Part shown: piece after piece, positions 1 through 6,342 of the stretch | Position numbering within the stretch: position 1 is the first letter of the stretch | Layout of the letters: each line of letters begins with the position of its first letter | Source of the DNA: Bacillota bacterium | GTDB lineage: Bacteria; Bacillota; UBA4882; UBA8346 | Direction of reading: 5' to 3' | DNA length: 7,174 nt | Assembly: GCA_028282485.1 (NCBI GenBank) | Contig: JANQHU010000340.1 | Span: 1-7,174, forward strand | Notes under the pieces: model-generated | The model's input: the letters and a program-made list of their open reading frames with translations, nothing else | What the model was told of the DNA's origin: nothing | The model's database searches: none | Program-made: the position numbers and the translations under genes

Positions 1-1625
1 ATCATATCGGTCATAATATAGGCGGTGGCTTCCGAAAGAACAATTTTCTTACTAGTTTTTTCTTGAAAGATGGTCTGGCCGTTGGAATCTTTAACTTCCA
101 GAATAGCAATAGGGTTAGTAGAGATGCCTTGATTGGCCAGAGGAGTATAGGCGGCGGCTAATTCTAAAGGAGTTACCCCTTTGGTAAAGCCCCCTAAAGC
201 CATAGCTGACAAATTAACATCATTTAGTTTGCCCCGGGTAATAATACTGGTCAGCCCCATTTTTTTAGCATATGTAACGATACGACTGGCCCCTAGTTCG
301 TTGGCTAATTTAATAGCTACAGTATTGACTGATTTTTCTAAAGCTGCTTGTAAAGAGATTTCGCCTCGGAAATTATTATCATAATTACGCGGTTTCCAAA
401 TCCCATTAGGTGTCTTAAAACTTAATTCCTCATCAATAATGATGGAGGTAGGGGTATATTGCCGGGAATCAATAGCCGCGGTATAAACAAAGGGTTTAAT
501 TGTCGAACCCGGTTGCCGATAGGCTTGGGCAGCTCGATTCAGCTGGGTATTGTTATAATCACGTCCTCCGACCATAGCTTTGATATGTCCCGTATGGGGG
601 TCAATCGCTACTAAAGCTAATTGGGGTTGGGTAATCCCGTTTTTATCAGGTTTTCCCCGTTTAAAGGAAGCGATGGCTTCTTCGGCAGCAATCTGGGCCG
701 ACATATCTAAGGTGGTATGTATCTTATAGCCACGCGTATAAAGAGTCTCTTCGTTAATCCCAATTTCTTTAAGCTTGTCTTTTAAAATACTTAATATATA
801 ATCGCGAAAATAAGAGGCTCTCTTTTTCTTCGAATTGCGGGTAACTATATCTAAGGGTTTAGCTTTATAAAAGGCGGCTTCCTCCGGAGTAATGGTTCCT
901 TGCTTGGCCATTACCCGCAAAACCACCGAGCGGCGCGCTTTGGACCGCTCTGGATGAGAAAAAGGCGAATAACCGTTAGGATTTTTTGGAATTCCGATTA
1001 ATAAAGCGATTTGATGGAGTTCCAGCTCGGAAACGCTTTTTGCAAAGTAAAAACGGGAAGCGGCTTCTACTCCGTAGACTCCATGCCCAAAAAATATTTG
1101 ATTGAGATAACGTTCTAGGATCTCATCTTTACTATAACGGCGTTCGATTTTAATAGCCAGGATAATTTCTTGCACTTTTCGGGAAACGGTTTTTTTATGA
1201 GTTAGCAAGACATTGCGGGCTAATTGTTGGGTAATGGTACTGGCGCCCTCTTCAAAATCACCACTAATAATGTCAGCCTTAATCGCCCGGGCAATTCCCT
1301 GGAGATCAATGCCAAAATGTTCGTAAAAACGCCGGTCTTCCACATTAATAATGGCTTTTAACATGATATCTGGAATTTTTTGTAAAGGTACTTCCAAGCG
1401 GTTTTCTAAATACAACCGCGAGAATTCCTTATTATTATTATCAAAAAAGACGGTGGCCACTTTGGGTGGGGGTAAATCCACAATATCCGTATTAGTAGTT
1501 ACCAAATAAAAGGCTACGATAAAACCGCTAAAGATTGCAATTAAAATCGTAAATAAAATAAAGAGTTTTTTGAAGATTCCGGATTTCTTTTTGATGGGTT
1601 TTCCATTTGAATTATTACTTGCCAT
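1..1625 (-). CDS. ponA: Class A penicillin-binding protein (PBP1A type), 3' end beyond the window
   Basis: Bifunctional peptidoglycan synthase: it polymerises lipid II glycan strands and cross-links stem peptides outside the membrane. The start is ATG at 1625-1623, with AGGGAGG on the minus strand (1638-1632) 6 nt away. A short basic cytoplasmic tail (KPIKKK) precedes a membrane anchor at about residues 20-42. The glycosyltransferase domain follows, with EDRRFYEHFG (catalytic Glu96), GASTITQQLARN, RKVQEIILAIKIE and ILERYLNQIFFG. The transpeptidase domain shows STIK (nucleophile Ser374, Lys377) and SVN (Ser432-Asn434). The KTG motif is not reached: 541 codons are visible and the frame is open at the left edge, so this is truncation by the window and not a broken gene. 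The family is normally 650-900 residues. It is transcribed divergently from yunB. The identity is clear from the motifs; the exact paralog name is inferred. Confidence 0.95.
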   Translation of the reverse strand, partial: MASNNSNGKPIKKKSGIFKKLFILFTILIAIFSGFIVAFYLVTTNTDIVDLPPPKVATVFFDNNNKEFSRLYLENRLEVPLQKIPDIMLKAIINVEDRRFYEHFGIDLQGIARAIKADIISGDFEEGASTITQQLARNVLLTHKKTVSRKVQEIILAIKIERRYSKDEILERYLNQIFFGHGVYGVEAASRFYFAKSVSELELHQIALLIGIPKNPNGYSPFSHPERSKARRSVVLRVMAKQGTITPEEAAFYKAKPLDIVTRNSKKKRASYFRDYILSILKDKLKEIGINEETLYTRGYKIHTTLDMSAQIAAEEAIASFKRGKPDKNGITQPQLALVAIDPHTGHIKAMVGGRDYNNTQLNRAAQAYRQPGSTIKPFVYTAAIDSRQYTPTSIIIDEELSFKTPNGIWKPRNYDNNFRGEISLQAALEKSVNTVAIKLANELGASRIVTYAKKMGLTSIITRGKLNDVNLSAMALGGFTKGVTPLELAAAYTPLANQGISTNPIAILEVKDSNGQTIFQEKTSKKIVLSEATAYIMTDM

Positions 1626-1748
1626 AGGCGGCCTCCCTATAAATGTTGAAATTACTAGATTTATGATAAAGGATACACATGCTATCAATTGTACAAGAAT
1701 ATAACAAATATTATTATACAATATAATTTGTAAATGGGGGAGAGTAAA
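1626..1748. promoter_or_regulatory. Divergent intergenic promoter region between ponA and yunB
   Basis: For yunB the best sigma-A-like pair is TTGTAC (1689-1694), 17 nt spacer, TATTAT (1712-1717). Overlapping this is TATACAAT (1715-1722), one base from the sigma-E -10 consensus CATACAAT, with GAATATA (1697-1703) upstream resembling the sigma-E -35 KMATATT. The gap is only 11 nt, shorter than the usual 14-15. Sigma-E control would suit a YunB-family gene, but the match is imperfect. I found no convincing -35/-10 pair for ponA on the minus strand. The ribosome binding site for yunB is GGGGGAG (1736-1742). Confidence 0.4.
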
Positions 1749-2459
1749 ATGCGATTTAATTTAAGAAGAGGTTTTTTTTTATTTAACTCTCTTTCTAATT
1801 ATCGAAAAAAAAGCAATAAAAGATTATGGGCATTTCTATTGGTTCTCTTATTTATCTTTGGCGGTTTTTATTTATTTGATCATCAGATTCAACCTATTTT
1901 AATCCATCATGCCGAAATTGAGGCGGCTCAAATGGCTTTAAAAGCCGTTAATGAAGTGATTTATCAAGAGTTAATTCGGGATTTAAAATATAAAAAATTA
2001 ATGCACTTGGAGTTTAACCAAGCTGGAGAATTAATTTTATTACAACCGGATACTGCCAGTATTAATCAGATTTTGGTCAAAGCTACCGTTGGAGTGCGCA
2101 AGTACCTGGATAATTGTCGTTATAAGGTAATTAAGGTTCCCTTAGGATATACCGTGAGCCTCGGTTCTTTTGTTTACTACGGGCCGCAGATTCCGATTCG
2201 GATCCTTTCTGCCAGCTTAGTAGAAAGTGAGATTCGGGATTATTTTGACCAGGCGGGCATTAATCAGACCAGACATCGAATTTTATTAAAAATTAAAAAT
2301 TCGGTCAAGATCATGCTTCCTTTCAGCCAACGGGATATTATTGTCAAAAAAGAAGTACCTTTAGTAGAAGCGGTAATTATCGGAAAAGTTCCGGCTATTT
2401 ATGGAGAAACAGGAGGAATCCTTCCGCCCTTCTCCATAAACCGTAATCAGGTTAAATAA
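1749..2459 (+). CDS. yunB: Sporulation protein YunB family
   Basis: Membrane-anchored protein of the YunB sporulation family; its biochemical role is not known to me. A basic N-terminus (RKKSNKR, about residues 19-25) precedes one transmembrane segment at about 26-43, leaving roughly 190 residues outside the cytoplasm. Family marks are the AGINQTRH motif (residues 169-176) and IIGKVPAIY (210-218); both match my memory of Bacillus YunB, where the family ends in a similar GKVP segment. The length, 236 residues, fits. I chose ATG 1749 because GGGGGAGAG (1736-1744) sits just upstream; the in-frame ATG at 1734 would lie upstream of that site and overlap it. The gene is head-to-head with the penicillin-binding protein gene and 110 bp upstream of the HD-domain gene, with no terminator seen between them, so read-through is possible. 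In Bacillus this family is under sigma-E in the mother cell; here that is an inference. Confidence 0.9.
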   Translation: MRFNLRRGFFLFNSLSNYRKKSNKRLWAFLLVLLFIFGGFYLFDHQIQPILIHHAEIEAAQMALKAVNEVIYQELIRDLKYKKLMHLEFNQAGELILLQPDTASINQILVKATVGVRKYLDNCRYKVIKVPLGYTVSLGSFVYYGPQIPIRILSASLVESEIRDYFDQAGINQTRHRILLKIKNSVKIMLPFSQRDIIVKKEVPLVEAVIIGKVPAIYGETGGILPPFSINRNQVK

Positions 2460-2473
2460 AAAAATGTTACTTT

Positions 2474-2525
2474 AGCTTTGAAGGAAAGGGCGAAAGGCAG
2501 GAAAATCCTAATAGGTGTTGAAGCT
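2474..2525. repeat. Short folded intergenic element with GGCAGGA core
   Basis: The 110-bp gap between yunB and the HD gene holds AGCTT (2474-2478) and its complement AAGCT (2521-2525), enclosing AGGA-AAA-TCCT (2499-2509). The purine-rich stretch GGCGAAAGGCAGGA (2489-2502) followed by GTTGAAG recalls a short intergenic element that I believe recurs upstream of genes in Clostridia. That is recollection, not a search. It could equally be an ordinary leader. Confidence 0.25.
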
Positions 2526-2569
2526 CTTAGAAAAGTTAATTAATAATAAAGATCCAGTGGTGAATAATA

Positions 2570-3217
2570 ATGAATAGTGGGATTAAGAAGTATTATGAAA
2601 GAGCGCGTCAATTATATCAAATGAGTTCCTCCCATGATTTTTCCCATATTGAACGAGTCTTCAAGATGGCTTTATATCTTGGGGAAAAGGAAGGGGCTAA
2701 TCTAGAAATTTTGGGAATAGCCGCTCTTTTTCATGATATCGGTCGACCCGCAGAAGAGCAAAGCCAGGGGGCTGTCTGCCATGCTCTGGCCGGGGCGCAG
2801 CAGACTAGACAACTTCTGATAGAAGATAAAGAAGCCCTCACGCTAATTGAAGCAGTTTATCATTGTATTGCTACTCATCGCTATCGGGATAATGATGAAC
2901 CCCAAACTATTGAGGCGCAATGTTTATACGACGCGGATAAGCTAGATTCTTTAGGAGCCGTGGGAGTGGCCCGGGCCTATCTGTGGCTAGGGGAAAGAGG
3001 AGGAACGGTTTATGTGCCCCGGGAAATTTGGGAGCAGACGGATTTTAATAGTAATTCCCCCGAAGATGATTCTCTGCAACGGGAATGGCATATCAAGCTG
3101 CAGTATTTGCAAGAAAGAATATATACTAACACAGCTCGCCAAATAGCCCAAAAACGGGCCGAAACCATGGGGAAATTTTTAAATATTTTGGAATTAGAAA
3201 TAAATGAGTGCTCTTAA
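2570..3217 (+). CDS. HD-domain metal-dependent phosphohydrolase
   Basis: Predicted soluble cytoplasmic phosphohydrolase of the HD superfamily, in the single-domain group that includes YedJ and YpgQ. The metal ligands follow the family order: His26 (in SHDFSHIERV), His55-Asp56 (FHDIGRP) and a distal Asp, most likely Asp123 in YDADKLDSLGAVG. Extra conserved histidines are at 98 and 103 (HCIATH). The length of 215 residues is normal for the group. Known members act on nucleotides or other phosphate esters, but the natural substrate cannot be read from the sequence. The start is ATG 2570, with GGTGA (2559-2563) about 6 nt upstream. The gene lies between yunB and an M20 peptidase gene on the same strand and may be cotranscribed with them; nothing links it directly to sporulation. 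Superfamily assignment is firm and specific function open. Confidence 0.85.
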   Translation: MNSGIKKYYERARQLYQMSSSHDFSHIERVFKMALYLGEKEGANLEILGIAALFHDIGRPAEEQSQGAVCHALAGAQQTRQLLIEDKEALTLIEAVYHCIATHRYRDNDEPQTIEAQCLYDADKLDSLGAVGVARAYLWLGERGGTVYVPREIWEQTDFNSNSPEDDSLQREWHIKLQYLQERIYTNTARQIAQKRAETMGKFLNILELEINECS

Positions 3218-3255
3218 GGTTAATTTGTTAATTTTTAGGGTTATTTTTTCAGAAA

Positions 3256-3261
3256 AGGAGG
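3256..3261 (+). promoter_or_regulatory. Ribosome binding site that decides a TTG start
   Basis: AGGAGG at 3256-3261 lies only 3 nt before a TTG at 3265 but 9 nt before a second in-frame TTG at 3271. The second spacing is the workable one, so 3271 is preferred. No ATG or GTG start is available at this position. Confidence 0.7.
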
Positions 3262-3270
3262 TTATTGGTT

Positions 3271-4599
3271 TTGCTAAATTGGGCTACTGTTAGAGAGGAA
3301 ACCACCAGAATATTGCAGGATTTAATTCGGATTAATACCACTAACCCTCCCGGAAATGAAATTGAGATTGCCATATATCTTCAAGATTTATTGGCTCGGC
3401 ACCAGATCGGAGCTACTATTTACGAAAAAGCCCCTGGCCGGGCGAGCTTGGTGGCTCGTTTGAAAGGAAGTGGGGAGAAAAGACCTTTGGTTTTGTTAGC
3501 CCATACTGATGTGGTCGCGGCCCAGGCTGCCAAGTGGGAGCACCCCCCTTTTGCCGGGCATGTTGCTGAAGAGATGGTTTGGGGCCGTGGGGCACTGGAT
3601 ATGAAAGGAATGCTGGCTCTGGAACTCATGGCCCTCATTCTTTTTAAGCAGAGTGGCCAGACTGCCCAGCGGGATTTAATTTTAGTTGCAGCGGCTGATG
3701 AGGAAGCCGGAGGCCAGTATGGGATGGAATGGTTGTTTAAAGAAGAGATTCCCGGCTTAAAAGAGGCGGAATACGTAATTAACGAAAGCGGTGAAGGGCA
3801 AATTATTAATGGGGTTCCCGTTTATTCGTGCCAGGCCGGAGAAAAGGGCATCTTATGGTTGAAATTACTCGTTAAAGGAACGAGTGGACATGCCTCACTG
3901 CCCTTAGGGGATAATGTGATTTACCAAATGGGTTTGATTTTAAATAAACTACGGCAACTGCAGCAGGAGCCTTCTCTTTCGGCTACCGGGAAAGCCTTTT
4001 TAGAGGGAATGGCTTCCTTCCAAGGTTATCCTCTACCAGAAAAGTGGGAAAAAGAGTCTTTTTTGGAGTTGTTGGGATTAGTAAATAAAGGAGCTACTCA
4101 TGCCAAGCGGCTGGAGGCCATGTTTTACAATACCATTTCCCCTACAGTGATCAAAGCCGGAGAGAAATTGAATGTCTTACCTGATATTTGTGAGCTTAGT
4201 CTGGATTGCCGTTTAGTGCCGGGGCTCCTTCCGGAAGACTTTTTAGGATACTTAAGAGAAAATTTACGGGACTTCCCGGTGGAAATGGAAATTATAGAGC
4301 AATCCCAGGCCACGGAATCCCGGATTAACAGTCAATTGTTTCAAGTAATTGAAGAGGTAGTAAAAAGGGAAGACCAACGGGGACTGGTCTTACCCACTTT
4401 AGCTTCTGGCGCTACGGATAGCCGTTTTTTTCGGCAGCAAGGGATCACCGCCTATGGGTTTATGCCCTTTTTGGTTTCTGAAGCAGAAATTAGCACCATG
4501 CATGGGATTAACGAACGGATTGCTATTGATAATTTAGAGCGGGGGGCCCGGATGCTGTACCGAATTGTAGAAAAAATAATTGTCTCCGAATTAACTTAG
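3271..4599 (+). CDS. M20 family zinc metallopeptidase / amidohydrolase
   Basis: Cytoplasmic two-zinc hydrolase of the M20 (ArgE/DapE/ACY1/CPG2) family, which cleaves peptide or N-acyl amide bonds of small substrates. Numbering from TTG 3271 (442 residues), the full active site is present: His78 and catalytic Asp80 in AHTDVV, bridging Asp110 in GRGALDMKG, catalytic Glu144 and metal Glu145 in ADEEAGG, Glu172 in NESGEG, and His411 in STMHGINERI. A dimerisation (lid) domain with KGTSGHASLP lies between, at about residues 200-300. The length and the SGATDSRFF motif match the roughly 440-residue carboxypeptidase/aminoacylase-like branch more than DapE or PepT. The substrate is unknown. It lies 53 bp after the HD gene, and no intrinsic terminator separates the two. 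An upstream TTG at 3265 would add two residues. Confidence 0.9.
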   Translation: MLNWATVREETTRILQDLIRINTTNPPGNEIEIAIYLQDLLARHQIGATIYEKAPGRASLVARLKGSGEKRPLVLLAHTDVVAAQAAKWEHPPFAGHVAEEMVWGRGALDMKGMLALELMALILFKQSGQTAQRDLILVAAADEEAGGQYGMEWLFKEEIPGLKEAEYVINESGEGQIINGVPVYSCQAGEKGILWLKLLVKGTSGHASLPLGDNVIYQMGLILNKLRQLQQEPSLSATGKAFLEGMASFQGYPLPEKWEKESFLELLGLVNKGATHAKRLEAMFYNTISPTVIKAGEKLNVLPDICELSLDCRLVPGLLPEDFLGYLRENLRDFPVEMEIIEQSQATESRINSQLFQVIEEVVKREDQRGLVLPTLASGATDSRFFRQQGITAYGFMPFLVSEAEISTMHGINERIAIDNLERGARMLYRIVEKIIVSELT

Positions 4600-4622
4600 C
4601 CTTCTTCTTAATAATTTTTCGG

Positions 4623-4677
4623 ACCAAAATCACTGCAAACCTAGTAAACAGTAGAAAAAAATAGTGTTTATTTTGGT
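4623..4677. repeat. Interrupted inverted repeat in the gap before the HU gene
   Basis: ACCAAAAT-CACT (4623-4634) is mirrored by AGTG-TTT-ATTTTGGT (4663-4677), giving 12 paired positions with a 3-nt bulge and a 28-nt loop. No T-run follows, so it is not a standard intrinsic terminator for the M20 gene. It could be a processing or stability stem, or a protein-binding palindrome. The rest of the gap (4600-4796) holds only a weak promoter candidate, TTGAAG (4678-4683), 16 nt, TAATCT (4700-4705). Confidence 0.4.
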
Positions 4678-4796
4678 TTGAAGGAAGGAATTAAGGGAAT
4701 AATCTAGAAACACAATAGAGAAATAAGGGTGTTTTAAACTATTAATCAGTAAAAAAGATATTTTATTACCAATTGGTGGAAGGAGGTGATTGTTAG

Positions 4797-5075
4797 ATGA
4801 CAAAAACCGAACTGATTGATGTAGTAGCAGAAAACTGTGGCATGACCAAAAAAGATACTGGAAAAGTTGTTGATGCTATTATCTCAGCCATGACAGAAGC
4901 GTTAGCTAAAAATGACAAAATTCAACTAGTTGGCTTTGGTAGTTTTGAGGTGAAGGAAAGAGCTGAACGTACAGGGCGTAATCCCCAAACTGGGAATGAA
5001 ATTAAAATTGCCGCCAGAAAAGTTCCAGTCTTTAAAGCTGGTAAAGCATTAAAGGATGCTGTTGATAATAACTAG
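4797..5075 (+). CDS. hup: HU-family histone-like DNA-binding protein
   Basis: Small dimeric nucleoid protein that bends and compacts DNA with little sequence preference. All 92 residues align with the bacterial HU fold: an N-terminal two-helix dimerisation part (MTKTELIDVVAE onward), GFGSFEV (46-52), the DNA-binding beta arm with GRNPQTGNEI and its intercalating Pro63, and the closing FKAGKALKDAV helix. The length is exactly that of the family. Basic arm residues Arg55, Arg58, Arg61 and Lys70 are kept. Translation should be very strong: AAGGAGGTGAT (4780-4790) is a near-complete match to the anti-Shine-Dalgarno sequence, 10 nt from the ATG counted from AGGAGG. It appears to be monocistronic, with 197 bp upstream and an intrinsic terminator downstream. 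IHF is unlikely, as this subgroup and length are typical Firmicute HU. Confidence 0.96.
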   Translation: MTKTELIDVVAENCGMTKKDTGKVVDAIISAMTEALAKNDKIQLVGFGSFEVKERAERTGRNPQTGNEIKIAARKVPVFKAGKALKDAVDNN

Positions 5076-5134
5076 AATTGGCAAGAGCAGACTAGTTTTA
5101 TCAAAATAAAATTAAATCGAGATTGGTTGCAGCT

Positions 5135-5185
5135 TAACTCGAGGATAGGTTATTTACATACTTATTTCTCGAGTTATTTTTATTT
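5135..5185 (+). terminator. Intrinsic terminator after the HU gene
   Basis: AACTCGAG (5136-5143) pairs perfectly with CTCGAGTT (5168-5175), extended by T5135-A5176 outside and a G-U plus A-U inside. The loop is about 20 nt, and a T-rich tail (ATTTTTATTTTAT, 5176-5188) follows. The loop is longer than usual, but position and tail fit an end for the hup transcript. Confidence 0.75.
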
Positions 5186-5210
5186 TATCTAGGCGGTTAG
5201 TTCTTTTAAA

Positions 5211-5242
5211 ACCCCTCTTTGTATAAGAATTAAGCGGGGGGT
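5211..5242 (+). promoter_or_regulatory. Hairpin that can mask the ribosome binding site of pdaB
   Basis: ACCCCTC (5211-5217) is complementary to GGGGGGT (5236-5242), 7 bp with one G-U. The right arm is the ribosome binding site of the deacetylase gene (GGGGGGTG, 5236-5243). If transcription starts upstream of 5211, this stem would hide the site. A weak promoter-like TATAAG (5222-5227) lies in the loop; if that is the real -10, the hairpin would not be transcribed. Confidence 0.35.
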
Positions 5243-5252
5243 GTTCTAAATT

Positions 5253-6005
5253 ATGAAAATCATTATTTTACGCCGCATGGCTTTGCTTTTAATCTTAGCG
5301 GCACTTATTTTTAGTGTTGGTTGTTTGGTAGGGCGATTAAGCCTGGAGACAATTCCTACTAGTGGTTTTTTAGCCAAAGAGATGCCCATCTTTTATATTC
5401 AAAAAAAGACAGCGGAAGTTTGCTTAACTTTTGATATTAGTTGGGGTCAAGAAACCCTGCCGAAAGTCTTAAAAGTACTCTCCAGTTATCAAGTCCCTGC
5501 CACTTTTTTTCTTTCCGGACCCTGGGCCACCAAACATCCGGAGGCAGTCAAGGCGATTACCGACTCGGGCCATGAGATTGCTAGCCACGGAGACCGCCAT
5601 TTAAATTTAAGTCAGTATCCCAAAGAAGTAGTACGGGAAAACGTTGCCAAAGCCCATCAGGATTTATTATCAGTTACCGAAAAAGTGGTTCCTTTTTTCC
5701 GCCCACCTAATGGTGATTATGATGATCTGGTGATTGATACAGCCCGGGAACAGGGTTATGAGACAGTTATTTGGGCAATTGATTCCCTGGATTGGAAGAA
5801 TCCCGGCCCGGATTATATGATCGAGAGAGTGCTCAGCCGGGCTTTTAACGGAGCAATTATTCTCTGTCATGCCAGTGATTCCAGTAAACAGATTCATTTA
5901 GCCTTGCCAGGAATTATTGAAGGCTTACGGGCCCAAAAATATAAGATTGTGACCCTTAGCCAATTGGCAGCTAATGCGAAACCAGCCCGGAATGATCCGA
6001 GATAA
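5253..6005 (+). CDS. pdaB: Polysaccharide deacetylase, PdaB-like sporulation family
   Basis: Predicted metal-dependent carbohydrate esterase (CE4/NodB fold) acting outside the membrane on peptidoglycan or related glycans; PdaB proteins are needed for spore cortex maintenance in Bacillus. An N-terminal hydrophobic segment (about 8-27) serves as signal anchor. The NodB motifs appear in order: TFDISWG (59-65, catalytic Asp61), SHGDRH with metal ligands His112 and His116, RPPNG (150-154), the W174-W181 segment (WAIDSLDW) and LCHAS with His206. Motif 1 reads TFDI in place of the usual TFDD, so one metal-ligand Asp is missing; from memory this TFDISWG form is characteristic of PdaB and not a defect. 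Cys24 follows SVG but lacks a good lipobox. The length of 250 residues is normal. ATG 5253 is 9 nt after GGGGGGTG. No terminator is evident immediately downstream; the structured element starts within a few bases. Confidence 0.92.
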   Translation: MKIIILRRMALLLILAALIFSVGCLVGRLSLETIPTSGFLAKEMPIFYIQKKTAEVCLTFDISWGQETLPKVLKVLSSYQVPATFFLSGPWATKHPEAVKAITDSGHEIASHGDRHLNLSQYPKEVVRENVAKAHQDLLSVTEKVVPFFRPPNGDYDDLVIDTAREQGYETVIWAIDSLDWKNPGPDYMIERVLSRAFNGAIILCHASDSSKQIHLALPGIIEGLRAQKYKIVTLSQLAANAKPARNDPR

Positions 6006-6018
6006 TAAGGACGACGAT

Positions 6019-6036
6019 ACCCATGGTTTCCGAACC
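6019..6036 (+). repeat. Left arm of the terminal inverted repeat
   Basis: ACCC followed by ATGGTTTCCGAACC (6023-6036). The 14-base part is perfectly complementary to 6282-6295, and ACCC (6019-6022) pairs with GGGT (6298-6301) across a 2-nt bulge on the right arm. Just outside lies CGACGAT (6012-6018). Confidence 0.85.
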
Positions 6037-6281
6037 CTCTTTTCATATCCCGTGTTTCTCCGACCGCGGGAAGTCTCTAAGGCGTTAGGAGACGGTCGTC
6101 GCAGTTATATAAAGCATATTATGTTAGTTTTTCCGGCAGGGAGGCCGGAGGCGGGGCTTAGAGGCAGGAAGCCTCCCAGCCATCGCCCCACTTACCATAT
6201 CCTTGAAGGAGGCGGTCACGAAGACCGACTCCTCTGTTCTTATGGGTTCCCGCGGCAGGAGAGCCGTGGGATAAAAAGGAA

Positions 6282-6301
6282 GGTTCGGAAACCATACGGG
6301 T
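6282..6301 (-). repeat. Right arm of the terminal inverted repeat
   Basis: GGTTCGGAAACCAT (6282-6295), bulge AC (6296-6297), then GGGT (6298-6301); the complement of the left arm. After three more bases comes a second copy of CGACGAT (6305-6311), the same heptamer that precedes the left arm, which could be a target-site duplication. Confidence 0.85.
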
Positions 6302-6316
6302 GTCCGACGATTTTTG

Positions 6317-6342
6317 GTTCCTTTTGATCGTTCAAAAGGAAC
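6317..6342. repeat. Perfect 11-bp hairpin beside the structured element
   Basis: GTTCCTTTTGA (6317-6327) and TCAAAAGGAAC (6332-6342) are exact complements around a 4-nt loop, TCGT. No T-run follows directly: on the plus strand a C-rich stretch intervenes before TTTTTT at 6365-6370, and on the minus strand the stem is followed by A. It is therefore not a standard terminator on either strand, though it may end or stabilise an RNA coming from the left. Confidence 0.7.

Larger units (their letters stand above)
6010..6342. ncRNA. GC-rich, heavily folded non-coding element: candidate structured RNA or MITE
   Basis: The gap between pdaB and the next gene (6006-6436) has no credible gene but is packed with paired segments. 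A closing stem joins 6019-6036 to 6282-6301. Inside it are CGACC/GGTCG (6061-6065/6094-6098) enclosing GTCT/AGAC and CTAA/TTAG (6073-6093); CCGGC-AGGGAG-GCCGG (6133-6148); GGGGC/GCCCC (6153-6157/6185-6189) enclosing GAGGC-AGGAA-GCCTC (6161-6175); AGGAG-G-CGGTC-ACGAA-GACCG-A-CTCCT (6207-6233); and CCCGCGGC-AGGAGA-GCCGTGGG (6249-6270). GC over 6131-6270 is 90 of 140 by hand count, against clearly AT-rich flanks. I recognise none of the standard large RNAs in it (RNase P, tmRNA, SRP, 6S). No promoter is visible just upstream, so transcription, if any, may continue from pdaB. The strand is unresolved. Confidence 0.5.

Noticed and set aside
181..384. Plus-strand open frame of 67 codons
   Set aside because: It lies antisense within the transpeptidase domain of the penicillin-binding protein, whose motifs are intact in the minus frame.
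1734..1748. Upstream ATG at 1734 as start of yunB
   Set aside because: It would place the start inside the ribosome binding site of ATG 1749 and has no site of its own.
3420..3638. Minus-strand open frame within the M20 gene (also 4125-4313 and, in pdaB, 5670-5897)
   Set aside because: These are antisense shadows of genes with complete catalytic motifs; no ribosome binding sites or recognisable products.
5974..6327. Open frame of 117 codons on the plus strand across the structured element
   Set aside because: It begins inside pdaB without a ribosome binding site, its product resembles nothing I know, and its codons are dictated by GC-rich hairpins. Likely a chance frame.
6010..6342. Retron, group II intron, RNase P, tmRNA or SRP RNA
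   Set aside because: No reverse transcriptase is next to it, and I see no domain V-like hairpin or conserved core sequences of these RNAs.
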